A stretch of DNA of 64,000 nucleotides from Paenibacillus pasadenensis (lineage in GTDB: Bacteria > Bacillota > Bacilli > Paenibacillales > Paenibacillaceae). Position 1 is the first letter of the stretch; the number at the start of each line of letters is the position of its first letter. The stretch lies in contig NZ_JAMBOT010000001.1 in the NCBI RefSeq assembly GCF_023715725.1, positions 248,001-312,000 on the forward strand. The letters are read 5' to 3'. This document shows, piece after piece, positions 18,197 to 26,550 of the stretch. A program made the translations under genes and the position numbers. A model generated the notes under the pieces. That model did not search any database and was not told where the DNA came from. It worked only from the letters and a program-made list of their open reading frames with translations.

Positions 18197-18515
18197 TATT
18201 CTCCACCTCCGTATTCTGGCTCAATCGACCCCGAATCATGTTGGCGAATCCCGCATCCGTAACTGCGATGACAACCCTCTCTTCCTTGCCGAGGGCATGG
18301 CCAAGCGCATCGCGGGAAAAGGCTTCAGCCAAAAATACGCCGTATGTCGCGCATTTGTCACGGTATTTCTTCTTGGTGTTGTCGGAGGCGTCAGCCGCCA
18401 CCAGAACAAGGGCTGCCTTGCCCTGGCGGACCGTCTTCAGCACCGTATCGTCGCCAGTCACGACTTTGCCGGCGCGCATTGCCATTCCGAGACTGGAAAG
18501 AGCTTTATTCGTCAT
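18189..18515 (-). CDS. ylxQ: YlxQ, L7Ae-family RNA-binding protein
   Basis: 108 residues. L7Ae/L30e-like fold (K-turn binding family), with [21 protein letters not shown] at the N-terminus and a Lys/Arg-rich middle ([11 protein letters not shown]). The start at 18515 is chosen because AGGAGG is 9 nt upstream; the preceding ATG at 18521 is too close to it. The start region overlaps the ylxR stop, and the stop overlaps infB. Position between ylxR and infB matches B. subtilis rplGA; the biological target is not settled. Confidence 0.92.
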   Translation of the reverse strand: MTNKALSSLGMAMRAGKVVTGDDTVLKTVRQGKAALVLVAADASDNTKKKYRDKCATYGVFLAEAFSRDALGHALGKEERVVIAVTDAGFANMIRGRLSQNTEVENID

Positions 18516-18822
18516 CCCCATCCGCCTCCTGCTCCTTGGCGGCGAGGAACTGCTCCTCCACGGAAATGAACTCGCGCTCCAGCTGGTCGTAAATTTCCGG
18601 CGGCACGGTTTGTTTCAGCGCACGGTCGAGCGCACGTGTCTTTTTGGCCAAGCGGAAATTGTCCGCCGTTCCTTTCAGATAAGCGCCCCTCCCGGATTTT
18701 TTGCCGGTCAGATCGATCGTAATCGCGCCGTCCGGCGTGCGGACGACCCGGATCAGTTCTTTTTTGGGGAGCATCTCCTGGCTGGCCACGCATTTGCGCA
18801 GCGGGATTTTTCTAGGTTTCAT
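18505..18822 (-). CDS. ylxR: YlxR family RNA-binding protein (RnpM type)
   Basis: 105 residues. The YlxR fold is recognised by PLRKCVASQEMLPKKELIRVVR and the hallmark GRGAYL loop. In B. subtilis this family has been reported to modulate RNase P and to bind nucleic acid. The C-terminus is acidic ([10 protein letters not shown]), longer than the usual 90-residue form. The start at 18822 follows AAGGGGGG. It lies between nusA and ylxQ in the transcription-translation operon. Confidence 0.92.
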   Translation of the reverse strand: MKPRKIPLRKCVASQEMLPKKELIRVVRTPDGAITIDLTGKKSGRGAYLKGTADNFRLAKKTRALDRALKQTVPPEIYDQLEREFISVEEQFLAAKEQEADGDDE

Positions 18823-18839
18823 GAGATCCCCCCTTCAGC

Positions 18840-19937
18840 CTAGTCGATGGAAATGGAATCCTGATGCATTGCTGCCGATTGCGTACGCTCACGTCCGTAC
18901 TCCTGCTCCGCTTGCGTTTCGCTTTTGATGTCGATTTTCCAGCCGGTCAGCTTGGCCGCTAAACGAGCGTTCTGGCCCTTGATGCCGATTGCCAGAGAAA
19001 GCTGGTAGTCCGGCACAATTACGCGGGCCATCTTTTCCTGCTCAAACACGATGACCTCAAGCACTTTGGAAGGGCTGAGCGCGTTGGCAACGTACTCCTC
19101 AATGTTGTCGGACCAACGGACGATATCGATCTTTTCGCCCTTCAGTTCAGCAACAATCGTTTGCACGCGCATTCCCTTCTGACCGACGCAGGATCCGACT
19201 GGATCAACCTCGTCATTGCGGGAATGAACCGCAATTTTGGAGCGGAAGCCAGCTTCGCGGGCTACGGAGCGAATTTCAACAACGCCGTCGTAGATTTCAG
19301 GAACCTCCAGCTCGAAGAGACGTTTGAGCAAGCCCGGATGCGTGCGCGAAAGAATGATTTGCGGCCCCTTGGTCGTATTCTCAACCTTGGTTATAAAGGA
19401 TTTGACGCGATCGCCGTGTTTAAACTTGTCAGTCGGCATCAGCTCGGTCAGAGGAAGCACAGCCTCTACCTTGCCAAGATCAATGAACAGATTGCGCGTA
19501 TCCTGGCGCTGCACGATACCGTTAACGATATCTTCTTCTTTATCGATATAAGCGTTATAAATCAGTCCACGCTCGGCTTCACGGATGCGCTGCGTTACGA
19601 CCTGCTTCGCTGTTTGGGCAGCGATACGGCCAAAATCACGAGGCGTCACTTCAATTTCCGCCACGTCGTCAAGCTGATAATGCGGATTTATTTCGCGCGA
19701 CGCTTCCACGCTAATTTCCAGACGCGGATCAAGAACTTCCTCCACGACATTTTTGCGAGCGTATACTTTAATGACGCCCGTGTGCCGGTTAATATCCACC
19801 CGCACGTTCTGCGCCGTGTTAAAGTTGCGCTTATAGCTGGAAATTAGCGCCGCTTCGATCGCTTCAAGAAGGACGTCTTTGGCTATCCCCTTTTCACGCT
19901 CGATCTCATTAAGAGCTTCAATAAAATCCATACTCAT
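18840..19937 (-). CDS. nusA: Transcription termination/antitermination factor NusA
   Basis: 365 residues. N-terminal RNA polymerase-binding domain (about 1-125), S1 domain ([22 protein letters not shown]), then KH1 and KH2 (GACVG-like [32 protein letters not shown]). It lacks the E. coli-type acidic repeats, as usual in Firmicutes. Start at 19937 or the next ATG at 19931; the Shine-Dalgarno is AAAGGGGG. It promotes pausing and intrinsic termination, and in B. subtilis it controls its own operon at a leader terminator; a matching hairpin lies upstream of rimP here. Confidence 0.96.
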   Translation of the reverse strand: MSMDFIEALNEIEREKGIAKDVLLEAIEAALISSYKRNFNTAQNVRVDINRHTGVIKVYARKNVVEEVLDPRLEISVEASREINPHYQLDDVAEIEVTPRDFGRIAAQTAKQVVTQRIREAERGLIYNAYIDKEEDIVNGIVQRQDTRNLFIDLGKVEAVLPLTELMPTDKFKHGDRVKSFITKVENTTKGPQIILSRTHPGLLKRLFELEVPEIYDGVVEIRSVAREAGFRSKIAVHSRNDEVDPVGSCVGQKGMRVQTIVAELKGEKIDIVRWSDNIEEYVANALSPSKVLEVIVFEQEKMARVIVPDYQLSLAIGIKGQNARLAAKLTGWKIDIKSETQAEQEYGRERTQSAAMHQDSISID

Positions 19938-19963
19938 TGAACCGTGAATCCCCCTTTCGCTAT

Positions 19964-20425
19964 TTAGAAAACGATAGCCAGCCTGGCGCTGGCCACCTTG
20001 GCATATGGAATCGAATGACTTTTGCGGCCAACTTGGACGGACACAGTCTCTCCGTCGAATGACAGCAAAGGACCCTCGAATTCTTTCAATCCGTCAATCG
20101 GCTCGTACGTGGTCACACAGACCTGCTTGCCGACTGCTTTGCTCACGTCCTCGGGCTTTTTCAGCGGACGCTCCGCACCCGGAGAGGAGACCTCCAGAAA
20201 ATAAGCGTCTGAGACGGGATCATTCTCGTCCAGGCGCTCGCTCAGATATTCGCTGATCCGGCCGCACTCGTCGATGTCGATTCCGCCGTCTTTATCCACA
20301 AATACGCGCAGGAACCAGTTGCTGCCTTCCTTCACGTACTCGATATCTACAAGCTCGAACCCGTTCTCGCTAAGAAACGGCGTGATCATCTCTTCGACGA
20401 CCGCCTTGATTCTGGATGTGCTCAA
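19964..20425 (-). CDS. rimP: Ribosome maturation factor RimP
   Basis: 153 residues. 30S assembly factor. Family segments: [38 protein letters not shown], the [11 protein letters not shown] signature, and a C-terminal SH3-like part. The start is a TTG at 20425 (L-S-T-S-R-I), with AGGAGG about 9-10 nt upstream; the longer frame to 20449 would place the Shine-Dalgarno inside the gene. First gene of the nusA-infB operon, behind a strong promoter. Confidence 0.94.
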   Translation of the reverse strand: MSTSRIKAVVEEMITPFLSENGFELVDIEYVKEGSNWFLRVFVDKDGGIDIDECGRISEYLSERLDENDPVSDAYFLEVSSPGAERPLKKPEDVSKAVGKQVCVTTYEPIDGLKEFEGPLLSFDGETVSVQVGRKSHSIPYAKVASARLAIVF

Positions 20426-20466
20426 ATCCGATAGACCTCCTGATTCCAACGAAAAAAGTAGTGGAC

Positions 20467-20497
20467 AAAACGTGAAGAGTGGGTTTCCCCACTCTTC
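20467..20497 (-). promoter_or_regulatory. Leader hairpin before rimP (candidate NusA-dependent attenuator)
   Basis: A perfect 10-bp stem (arms 20474-20483 and 20488-20497, GAAGAGTGGG type) closes a GAAA tetraloop. The minus transcript then reads ACG followed by only four U residues, an interrupted U tract. It lies about 30-60 nt after the promoter and 40 nt before the rimP start. A weak U tract of this kind is typical of terminators that need NusA, and in B. subtilis nusA is autoregulated at its operon leader. Confidence 0.6.
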
Positions 20498-20532
20498 AGA
20501 AAGTTAGTTCTATCCTCATGATTACCAAAAAA

Positions 20533-20561
20533 ATTATATCATAACCCATATGCACTGACAA
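20533..20561 (-). promoter_or_regulatory. Strong sigma-A promoter of the rimP-nusA-infB operon
   Basis: Minus-strand TTGTCA (20556-20561), a 17-nt spacer and TATAAT (20533-20538). Five of six -35 positions and all -10 positions match consensus. It is in the gap after polC (20450-20628). Confidence 0.88.
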
Positions 20562-20628
20562 GAATTGTTTTCCTCTGAAGCTATTGGCAGGAAAAGAGAC
20601 TTCCCGCATTATGACGCGTCTTCTGCCT

Positions 20629-23600
20629 TTAGAACAGCGACAGCTGGTTGGATTCCGGCAGTCCTCTGAAGCAGCCCATGCCGCCAAGCACCTCGATAAT
20701 AGTCTTGGAAGCTTTGGAGCGCTGCTGGAAGTCTTCCACCGAGAGGAACTCTCCGCCGTCTCGCGAAGCGGCGATGTTGCGCGCTGCATTTTCGCCGATG
20801 CCGGCAATGGCCGAGAAAGGCGGAATCAGGCTGTCCCCGTCAATAATCCAGCGGTTCGCCTCCGAGCGGTACAGATCGATCGGTTTAAACGAGAAGCCGC
20901 GCGCGGTCATTTCCAGCGCCATCTCCAAAATTGACACGGAGGATTTCTCCTTCGGCGTTGCCGCAAAGCCCTTCTGCTCTATTTCGACCAGACGTTTGAG
21001 AATGCTGTCGTAGCCCTGGCAAAGCAGCTCAAGATCGAAGTCCTCCGCGCGCACTGTATAATAGGTAGCGTAATAGGCGATCGGATGGTAGAGCTTGAAA
21101 AAAGCCGTCCGCACAGCCGAGATAACGTATGCGGCGGCATGCGCTTTCGGGAACATGTACTCGATGCGCAGACAGGAATCGATATACCATTGCGGCACCT
21201 TGCAGCGCTTCATCTCTTCAATCCACTCCGGCGTAAGCCCCTTGCCCTTCCGCACGCTCTCCGTAATTTTAAAGGCGAGTCCGGCGTCCATGCCGGCTTT
21301 ATAGATGAGGAAAAGCATAATCTCGTCGCGGCAGCCAATTACGGTTTTAATCGTACAGGTGCCGTTTTTGATAAGCTCTTGCGCATTGCCAAGCCATACA
21401 CCCGTGCCGTGCGACAGACCGGAGATTTGCAGCAGGTCGGCAAAAGAGCTCGGCTGCGTCTCCTCCAGCATCTGGCGGACAAACTTCGTTCCCATTTCCG
21501 GAACGCCGTAGGTGGCGACCGCAGAGCGGATCTGCGCCGGGGTTACGCCGAGCGAAGTGGTGGAGTTAAACATGCTCATGACTTTCGGATCGTTCATCGG
21601 AATCGTTGTCGGATCAACGCCGGTTAAATCCTGCAGCATCCTCATCATTGTCGGATCGTCATGCCCCAGAATATCGAGCTTCAGCAGGTTGGCATCGAAT
21701 GCGTGATAGTCAAAATGCGTCGTTTTCCACTCCGCATTGACATCGTCGGCCGGGAATTGAACCGGCGTAATATCCTCAACTTCCATATAATCCGGCACAA
21801 CGACGATACCGCCGGGATGCTGTCCGGTGCTGCGCTTAACGCCCGTACACCCGGATGCGAGACGGCTCAGCTCGGCGCCGCGCCATTTGCGGCCTTTTTC
21901 TTCCTCATACTTTTTGGCGAAGCCGTAGGCGGTTTTCTCCGCAACCGTGCCGATTGTGCCGGCGCGGAACACGCATTTTTCACCAAAAATCTCCTTGGTA
22001 AAGTTATGCGCGATAGGCTGATACTCGCCGGAGAAGTTAAGGTCGATATCGGGGACTTTGTCCCCTTTAAAACCAAGGAAAGTTTCAAACGGAATGTCCT
22101 GGCCTTCCCCTTTCATCATCTCTCCGCATTTCGGGCAGGCTTTGTCCGCCAGATTAAATCCGGAGCTTACGCTGCCGTCCAAAATCCAATCGCTATGGCA
22201 GCAGCCATCCGTTTTGCACAGATAGTGCGGCGGCAGCGGATTGACCTCGGAAATACCAAGGAAGGTAGCGACAATCGAGCTTCCGACGGAACCCCTGGAG
22301 CCTACGAGATAACCGTCCGCATTGGACTTTTTGACCAAACGCTCCGAGATGAGATAGTTGGCGGAGAAGCCGAACTTAATAATCGGCACAAGCTCCTTCT
22401 CCAGCCGGTCGATCACGACCTGCGGCAGCTCTTCGCCGTACATGCGGCGGGCCGTCGCATAACAGGTTTCGCGGATTTCGTCGTCCGCGCCTTCCATGAT
22501 CGGAGTGAACAGCTTATCCGGAAACATCTCATAGGCTTCAAAACGCTCCGCCAGCTCAACGGTGTTCGTGACAACAACCCGGTAAGCCAGCTCTTCGCCG
22601 AGGAAACGGAATTCCTGCAGCATCTCGTCCGTTGTGCGCAGATGCGCGTCCGGCAGACGCTGCGACTTCAGCGGACTGAAGCCGGTAATGCCCATAATCG
22701 TAATCTCGCGGTACATCTTATCCCGGGGATTGAGATAATGGACGTTGCCGGTAGCGATGACCGGTTTGCCGAGTTTATCGCCGATAGCGCAAATTTTGCG
22801 CATCGCATCTTCGATCTCCGCGCGGCTGCCAACGAGTCCCTTATCAACGAGATGCATATAAAAATCGATCGGCTGAATTTCCAGCGCGTCATAAAATTCC
22901 GCTACATCCTCAGCTTCCTCAACCGTTTTGTTCATGACCGTCTCAAAAAACTCGCCTTTCTCACAGCCGGATATGACAAGCAAGCCATCCCGCAGCTCTT
23001 TCAGCTTGCTTTTCGGAATACAGGCGACACGCTTGAAATATTCTGTGTGCGACAGCGAAATCAGCTTGAACAGATTTTTTTTGCCTACTGCGTTGAGCGC
23101 GTAGATATTGCAGTGGAAAGGACGGCTGTTGGACAAATCCATGCCGACGTAATCGTTCAGCTGATGCAATCCGGTAATGCTGCGTTCTGCAGCGTCGTTG
23201 ATCAGCCCGTACAGGACGCCGGCCAGCGCCACGGAATCATCCACAGCGCGGTGATGGCTTTCCAGCGCAACCTTGTACTTGTCGGACAGCGTGTTCAGAC
23301 GGTGATTTTTCATCGTTGGATGCAAAAATCTCGCTAGTTCCAATGTATCCAGCACGGGATTGGTCAGATCGGGAACTCCGATCATTTTGCAGGAGGCCTG
23401 AATAAAACCGATATCAAATCGCGCATTATGCGCAACGAGCACACAGTCGCCGATAAAATCAATAAACTCGCGCAGCTTGGGCTCCAGCTCCGGCGCACCG
23501 CGCACCATGTCGTCGGTAATGTTCGTCAGCTGCTGAATATGGTAAGGAATTTTCTCATGCGGATCGATGAACGTCGCAAACCGGTCAATCTCCTGACCGT

Positions 23601-24933
23601 CCTTGTACTTCACGCCCGCAAGCTCGATAATTTTACAATTAGTAATGGACAGGCCCGTCGTCTCGATGTCAAATACGACGTACTCGGCGTCCTTCAGCGA
23701 CTCCTGGCGCGGATTAAGCACCATCGGAACCGCATCGTTCACGACATTGGCTTCTACGCCGAACATAACTTTAATGTTGTTCTTTTTGCCGTGTTTAAAA
23801 GCATCCGGGTAACACTGGACGTTGCCGTGATCCGTAACCGCAATCGCGGAATGTCCCCATTTAGCAGCCGTTTTAATGTACGTATCCACGGAAGTGACCG
23901 CGTCCATCGTGCTCATTGTCGTGTGCAGATGGAACTCTATCCTTTTCACCTCGGCGGTATCCGTACGCTCCTTCGGCGCCAGCACCTCATGCATATCGTT
24001 TGGCATCATGACCAGCTCCGGCTCCTGCATGAAACGGTCGTATTCCACACGTCCGCGCGCCTTGATCCACTTGCCGTTGGAGAGCTTGGAGAGCACCTTC
24101 ACGTCTTCCTTCGTTTTGGCAAACATCTTCATCGCCATGGAATCTGTAAAATCGGTCACGTTAAAAGTAAACAGCGTGCTGCCGTTGCGCAGCTCCTTCA
24201 CCTCAAGGCCGAATACGGTGCCCTGCACCGTGATTTTTTTCTCCTCTTCGACGATATTCATCAACGGGACTGGCTCCTCGCGGATGTCGTAGCCTACGGC
24301 CAGCTTCACATCTCCGTCTTCCGGCTCCGGCACCGCTTCGGAAGCTACACTGGTCATAATTTGCTGCACTTGCTCGCTATTCTCCTGCACAACCCGCTTT
24401 TCAAACTGCTCGTACAGCTCGCGGGCGTTCTCACCGGCAGCCAGCTTGACGCGAAGAGTGCGGGAAAAACGGTCTTCATAAAAGCGGACGATTGCCTCGT
24501 CAATTTTTTTGCGTTTCGCCAGCTCTAGCCCAGCCCGGTCCATCAGCATAATTTGCAGCATGCCGTTGCTGCAAGAAGGAGCGGCTTTGGCCAGCCAACC
24601 GTTGACCGAAGCCATCTCCTGCTGTGCCCACTCGACAAAAAGCGGCCAGTATTCCAGCGCCAAATCATCGGTTGAAATACTATCCTCATACGTAAAACAA
24701 AACGTAACGTCCGCTAAATGGCTGAACTTCTGGCGGATCGTCCGGCAAAATATCGTATAAAAATCCCTTTTGACCAGGGTGCTTTTTGTAATGCAAAACG
24801 TCCATTCGCGGTTGCTGGGACTAACCAGAACCTTCTCGATATGCCCGTCTGTAAAATGGGTCCCGATCAGCTCCGGCGGCAGCTCCGCTTGCTTCATCAA
24901 CAGCTCGAAGCGCTGTCGTTTGCCCTCGCTCAT
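20629..24933 (-). CDS. polC: DNA polymerase III alpha subunit, Gram-positive PolC type
   Basis: 1434-residue replicative polymerase with built-in proofreading. Order: N-terminal domain; OB fold (about 220-310, KKITVQGTVFGLEVKEL); PHP domain (HLHTTMSTMDAVTSV, VTDHGNVQCYP) interrupted by the 3'-5' exonuclease (FDIETTGLS, LVAHNARFDIGF, HHRAVDDS); then palm and fingers with the catalytic PDIDLNFSGEYQ and GTIGTVAEKTAYGFAKKY; a zinc-like CKTDGCCHSDW...CPKCGEMM segment; and C-terminal clamp-binding QLSLF. Start ATG at 24933 follows GGGAGGG; the extension to 24966 has no ribosome site. It lies between proS and rimP as in B. subtilis. Confidence 0.97.
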   Translation of the reverse strand: MSEGKRQRFELLMKQAELPPELIGTHFTDGHIEKVLVSPSNREWTFCITKSTLVKRDFYTIFCRTIRQKFSHLADVTFCFTYEDSISTDDLALEYWPLFVEWAQQEMASVNGWLAKAAPSCSNGMLQIMLMDRAGLELAKRKKIDEAIVRFYEDRFSRTLRVKLAAGENARELYEQFEKRVVQENSEQVQQIMTSVASEAVPEPEDGDVKLAVGYDIREEPVPLMNIVEEEKKITVQGTVFGLEVKELRNGSTLFTFNVTDFTDSMAMKMFAKTKEDVKVLSKLSNGKWIKARGRVEYDRFMQEPELVMMPNDMHEVLAPKERTDTAEVKRIEFHLHTTMSTMDAVTSVDTYIKTAAKWGHSAIAVTDHGNVQCYPDAFKHGKKNNIKVMFGVEANVVNDAVPMVLNPRQESLKDAEYVVFDIETTGLSITNCKIIELAGVKYKDGQEIDRFATFIDPHEKIPYHIQQLTNITDDMVRGAPELEPKLREFIDFIGDCVLVAHNARFDIGFIQASCKMIGVPDLTNPVLDTLELARFLHPTMKNHRLNTLSDKYKVALESHHRAVDDSVALAGVLYGLINDAAERSITGLHQLNDYVGMDLSNSRPFHCNIYALNAVGKKNLFKLISLSHTEYFKRVACIPKSKLKELRDGLLVISGCEKGEFFETVMNKTVEEAEDVAEFYDALEIQPIDFYMHLVDKGLVGSRAEIEDAMRKICAIGDKLGKPVIATGNVHYLNPRDKMYREITIMGITGFSPLKSQRLPDAHLRTTDEMLQEFRFLGEELAYRVVVTNTVELAERFEAYEMFPDKLFTPIMEGADDEIRETCYATARRMYGEELPQVVIDRLEKELVPIIKFGFSANYLISERLVKKSNADGYLVGSRGSVGSSIVATFLGISEVNPLPPHYLCKTDGCCHSDWILDGSVSSGFNLADKACPKCGEMMKGEGQDIPFETFLGFKGDKVPDIDLNFSGEYQPIAHNFTKEIFGEKCVFRAGTIGTVAEKTAYGFAKKYEEEKGRKWRGAELSRLASGCTGVKRSTGQHPGGIVVVPDYMEVEDITPVQFPADDVNAEWKTTHFDYHAFDANLLKLDILGHDDPTMMRMLQDLTGVDPTTIPMNDPKVMSMFNSTTSLGVTPAQIRSAVATYGVPEMGTKFVRQMLEETQPSSFADLLQISGLSHGTGVWLGNAQELIKNGTCTIKTVIGCRDEIMLFLIYKAGMDAGLAFKITESVRKGKGLTPEWIEEMKRCKVPQWYIDSCLRIEYMFPKAHAAAYVISAVRTAFFKLYHPIAYYATYYTVRAEDFDLELLCQGYDSILKRLVEIEQKGFAATPKEKSSVSILEMALEMTARGFSFKPIDLYRSEANRWIIDGDSLIPPFSAIAGIGENAARNIAASRDGGEFLSVEDFQQRSKASKTIIEVLGGMGCFRGLPESNQLSLF

Positions 24934-24974
24934 GTGATCCCTCCCGATTAACGCTAAAAATCCCAATAGACTCT

Positions 24975-25004
24975 ATTATATCGTCGAAAAAAAGAGAAAG
25001 ACAG
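24975..25004 (-). promoter_or_regulatory. Probable polC promoter
   Basis: A perfect TATAAT (24975-24980, minus strand) has a poor -35 (CTGTCT at 24999-25004, 18-nt spacing). It lies between the proS terminator and the polC start, where a promoter is required. Confidence 0.5.
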
Positions 25005-25035
25005 ACTTGATTGTCGACGGACTCATCTCCGCTGG

Positions 25036-25064
25036 AAAAAAACAAAGCCCCCGAAGGGGCTTTG
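25036..25064 (-). terminator. Intrinsic terminator after proS
   Basis: The minus-strand arms CAAAGCCCC and GGGGCTTTG enclose a short loop and are followed by seven T residues (25036-25042). It is 16 nt from the proS stop and ends the rpsB/dxr/rseP/proS transcription unit. Confidence 0.92.
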
Positions 25065-25080
25065 CAAGTTAAACGACCAA

Positions 25081-26529
25081 TTAATATGCGCGGGCAAAAA
25101 CAACGGTATGTTCGGCCTTTTCGCCGCAGCATAGGCAGGTTGCTTTGCGCTCCGCAGGCTCGAACGGAATGTTGCGGCTCGTTGCGCCGGTTTCTTCCTT
25201 GACCTGTTTTTCGCAGGCAGCGGACCCGCACCAGCCGGCAGTTACAAAGCCGCGTTTCTGCTCCAGCAGCCCTTTCATCTCATCAAGCGTATCGACGACA
25301 TAGGTGTTCTCCTGGCGGAACGACTTCGCCTTTTCGAACATCTCGTGGTGAACTTCCTCCAGCATGCGGGAAATCTCGGACACGAGATCAGCCTGTGCAA
25401 CAACACGCTTCTCACCGCTGACGCGGGACACGAGCACACAAACGCCGTTGTCCATATCGCGAGGGCCGAGCTCCAGGCGAATCGGCACGCCGCGCATTTC
25501 GTACTCGTTGAACTTCCAGCCCGGACTCATGTCGGAGCGGTCGTCTACACGCACGCGCACGCCGGCTTTTTTGAGCTGTCCGTACAGCTCGTCCACGCGG
25601 GCAATAACGGCATCGCGGGTTTTAGGAGGGCCGATCGGAATCATAATGACTTGGGTCGGCGCTACCTTAGGCGGAAGCACAAGGCCGCGGTCGTCGCCGT
25701 GCACCATGATCAGCGAGCCGATCAGGCGCGTGCTGACGCCCCAAGAGGTCGTATGCGCATACTGCTGCTGGTTCTCGCGGTCAAGGAACTTAATGTCAAA
25801 CGCAACAGCGAACTTATTGCCAAGGTAATGCGAAGTACCAGCCTGAACAGCGCGGCCGTCCTTCATCATTGCCTCTATGGAATAAGTGTCCACTGCGCCC
25901 GCAAAACGCTCGGAAGGCGTTTTTTCGCCGCTGATGACCGGAATAGCCAAGTAGTCCTCGACGAAGCTGCGGTATGTTTCCAGCATACGCATCGTTTCCT
26001 CGCGTGCTTCCACTTCCGTTTCATGCGCCGTATGGCCTTCCTGCCACAAGAACTCGCTTGTGCGCAGGAACGGCAGTGTGCGTTTTTCCCAACGGACCAC
26101 GTTCGCCCACTGATTGATCAGTACAGGCAGATCGCGGTAGGAGTGAATCCACTTGCTGTACATATGGCCGATCATCGTTTCGGACGTCGGACGAATGGCC
26201 AGCTTCTCCTCCAGCTGCTCCCCGCCGGCTTCCGTCACCCATGGCAGCTCCGGATTAAAGCCTTCGACATGTTCCTTTTCCTTCTGGAAAAAGCTCTCCG
26301 GAATGAACAGAGGGAAGTATGCGTTGCGGTGGCCCGTCTCTTTAAAGCGGCGGTCAAGCTCTTCCTTCATATGCTCCCAGATTTCATAGCCTTCCGGACG
26401 GAATACGATACAGCCGCGAACCGGCGAATAATCCATCAGCTCGGCTTTTTTGATGACATCAATATACCAGCGGGAGAAGTCTTCTCCCTGCGGGGTAATT
26501 TCGGTTACGAATTGTTTCTCCTTCGACAT
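25081..26529 (-). CDS. proS: Prolyl-tRNA synthetase, archaeal/eukaryotic-type (ProS type 3)
   Basis: 482 residues. Lacks the ~180-residue editing insertion of the bacterial type and instead has the extended C-terminal zinc-like domain with CGSAACE and CLCCG, ending in Tyr, as in archaeal/eukaryotic-type ProRS. Class II motifs: PVRGCIVFRPEGYEIW (motif 1), RTSEFLWQEGHTAH (motif 2), STRLIGSLIMVHGDDRGLVLPP (motif 3, beyond a short loop). The ATG at 26529 is 16 nt from its only Shine-Dalgarno (AGGGG, 26546-26550), and those 16 nt form a small hairpin. It is preceded by rseP with a 21-nt gap, so it has no T-box leader of its own. In B. subtilis the same slot holds a bacterial-type ProRS. Confidence 0.94.
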   Translation of the reverse strand: MSKEKQFVTEITPQGEDFSRWYIDVIKKAELMDYSPVRGCIVFRPEGYEIWEHMKEELDRRFKETGHRNAYFPLFIPESFFQKEKEHVEGFNPELPWVTEAGGEQLEEKLAIRPTSETMIGHMYSKWIHSYRDLPVLINQWANVVRWEKRTLPFLRTSEFLWQEGHTAHETEVEAREETMRMLETYRSFVEDYLAIPVISGEKTPSERFAGAVDTYSIEAMMKDGRAVQAGTSHYLGNKFAVAFDIKFLDRENQQQYAHTTSWGVSTRLIGSLIMVHGDDRGLVLPPKVAPTQVIMIPIGPPKTRDAVIARVDELYGQLKKAGVRVRVDDRSDMSPGWKFNEYEMRGVPIRLELGPRDMDNGVCVLVSRVSGEKRVVAQADLVSEISRMLEEVHHEMFEKAKSFRQENTYVVDTLDEMKGLLEQKRGFVTAGWCGSAACEKQVKEETGATSRNIPFEPAERKATCLCCGEKAEHTVVFARAY

Positions 26530-26550
26530 AGCTGAAACGACAGCTCCCCT

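Noticed and set aside
20562-20628. Terminator immediately after polC
   Set aside because: A weak AGAC/GTCT dyad followed by CTTTT is present, but the stem is short and bulged, so I do not call it a terminator.
21661-23337. 558-codon plus-strand ORF
   Set aside because: Antisense to polC, with no ribosome site or family motifs.
26530-26550. T-box upstream of proS
   Set aside because: Only 21 nt separate rseP and proS, too short for a T-box.
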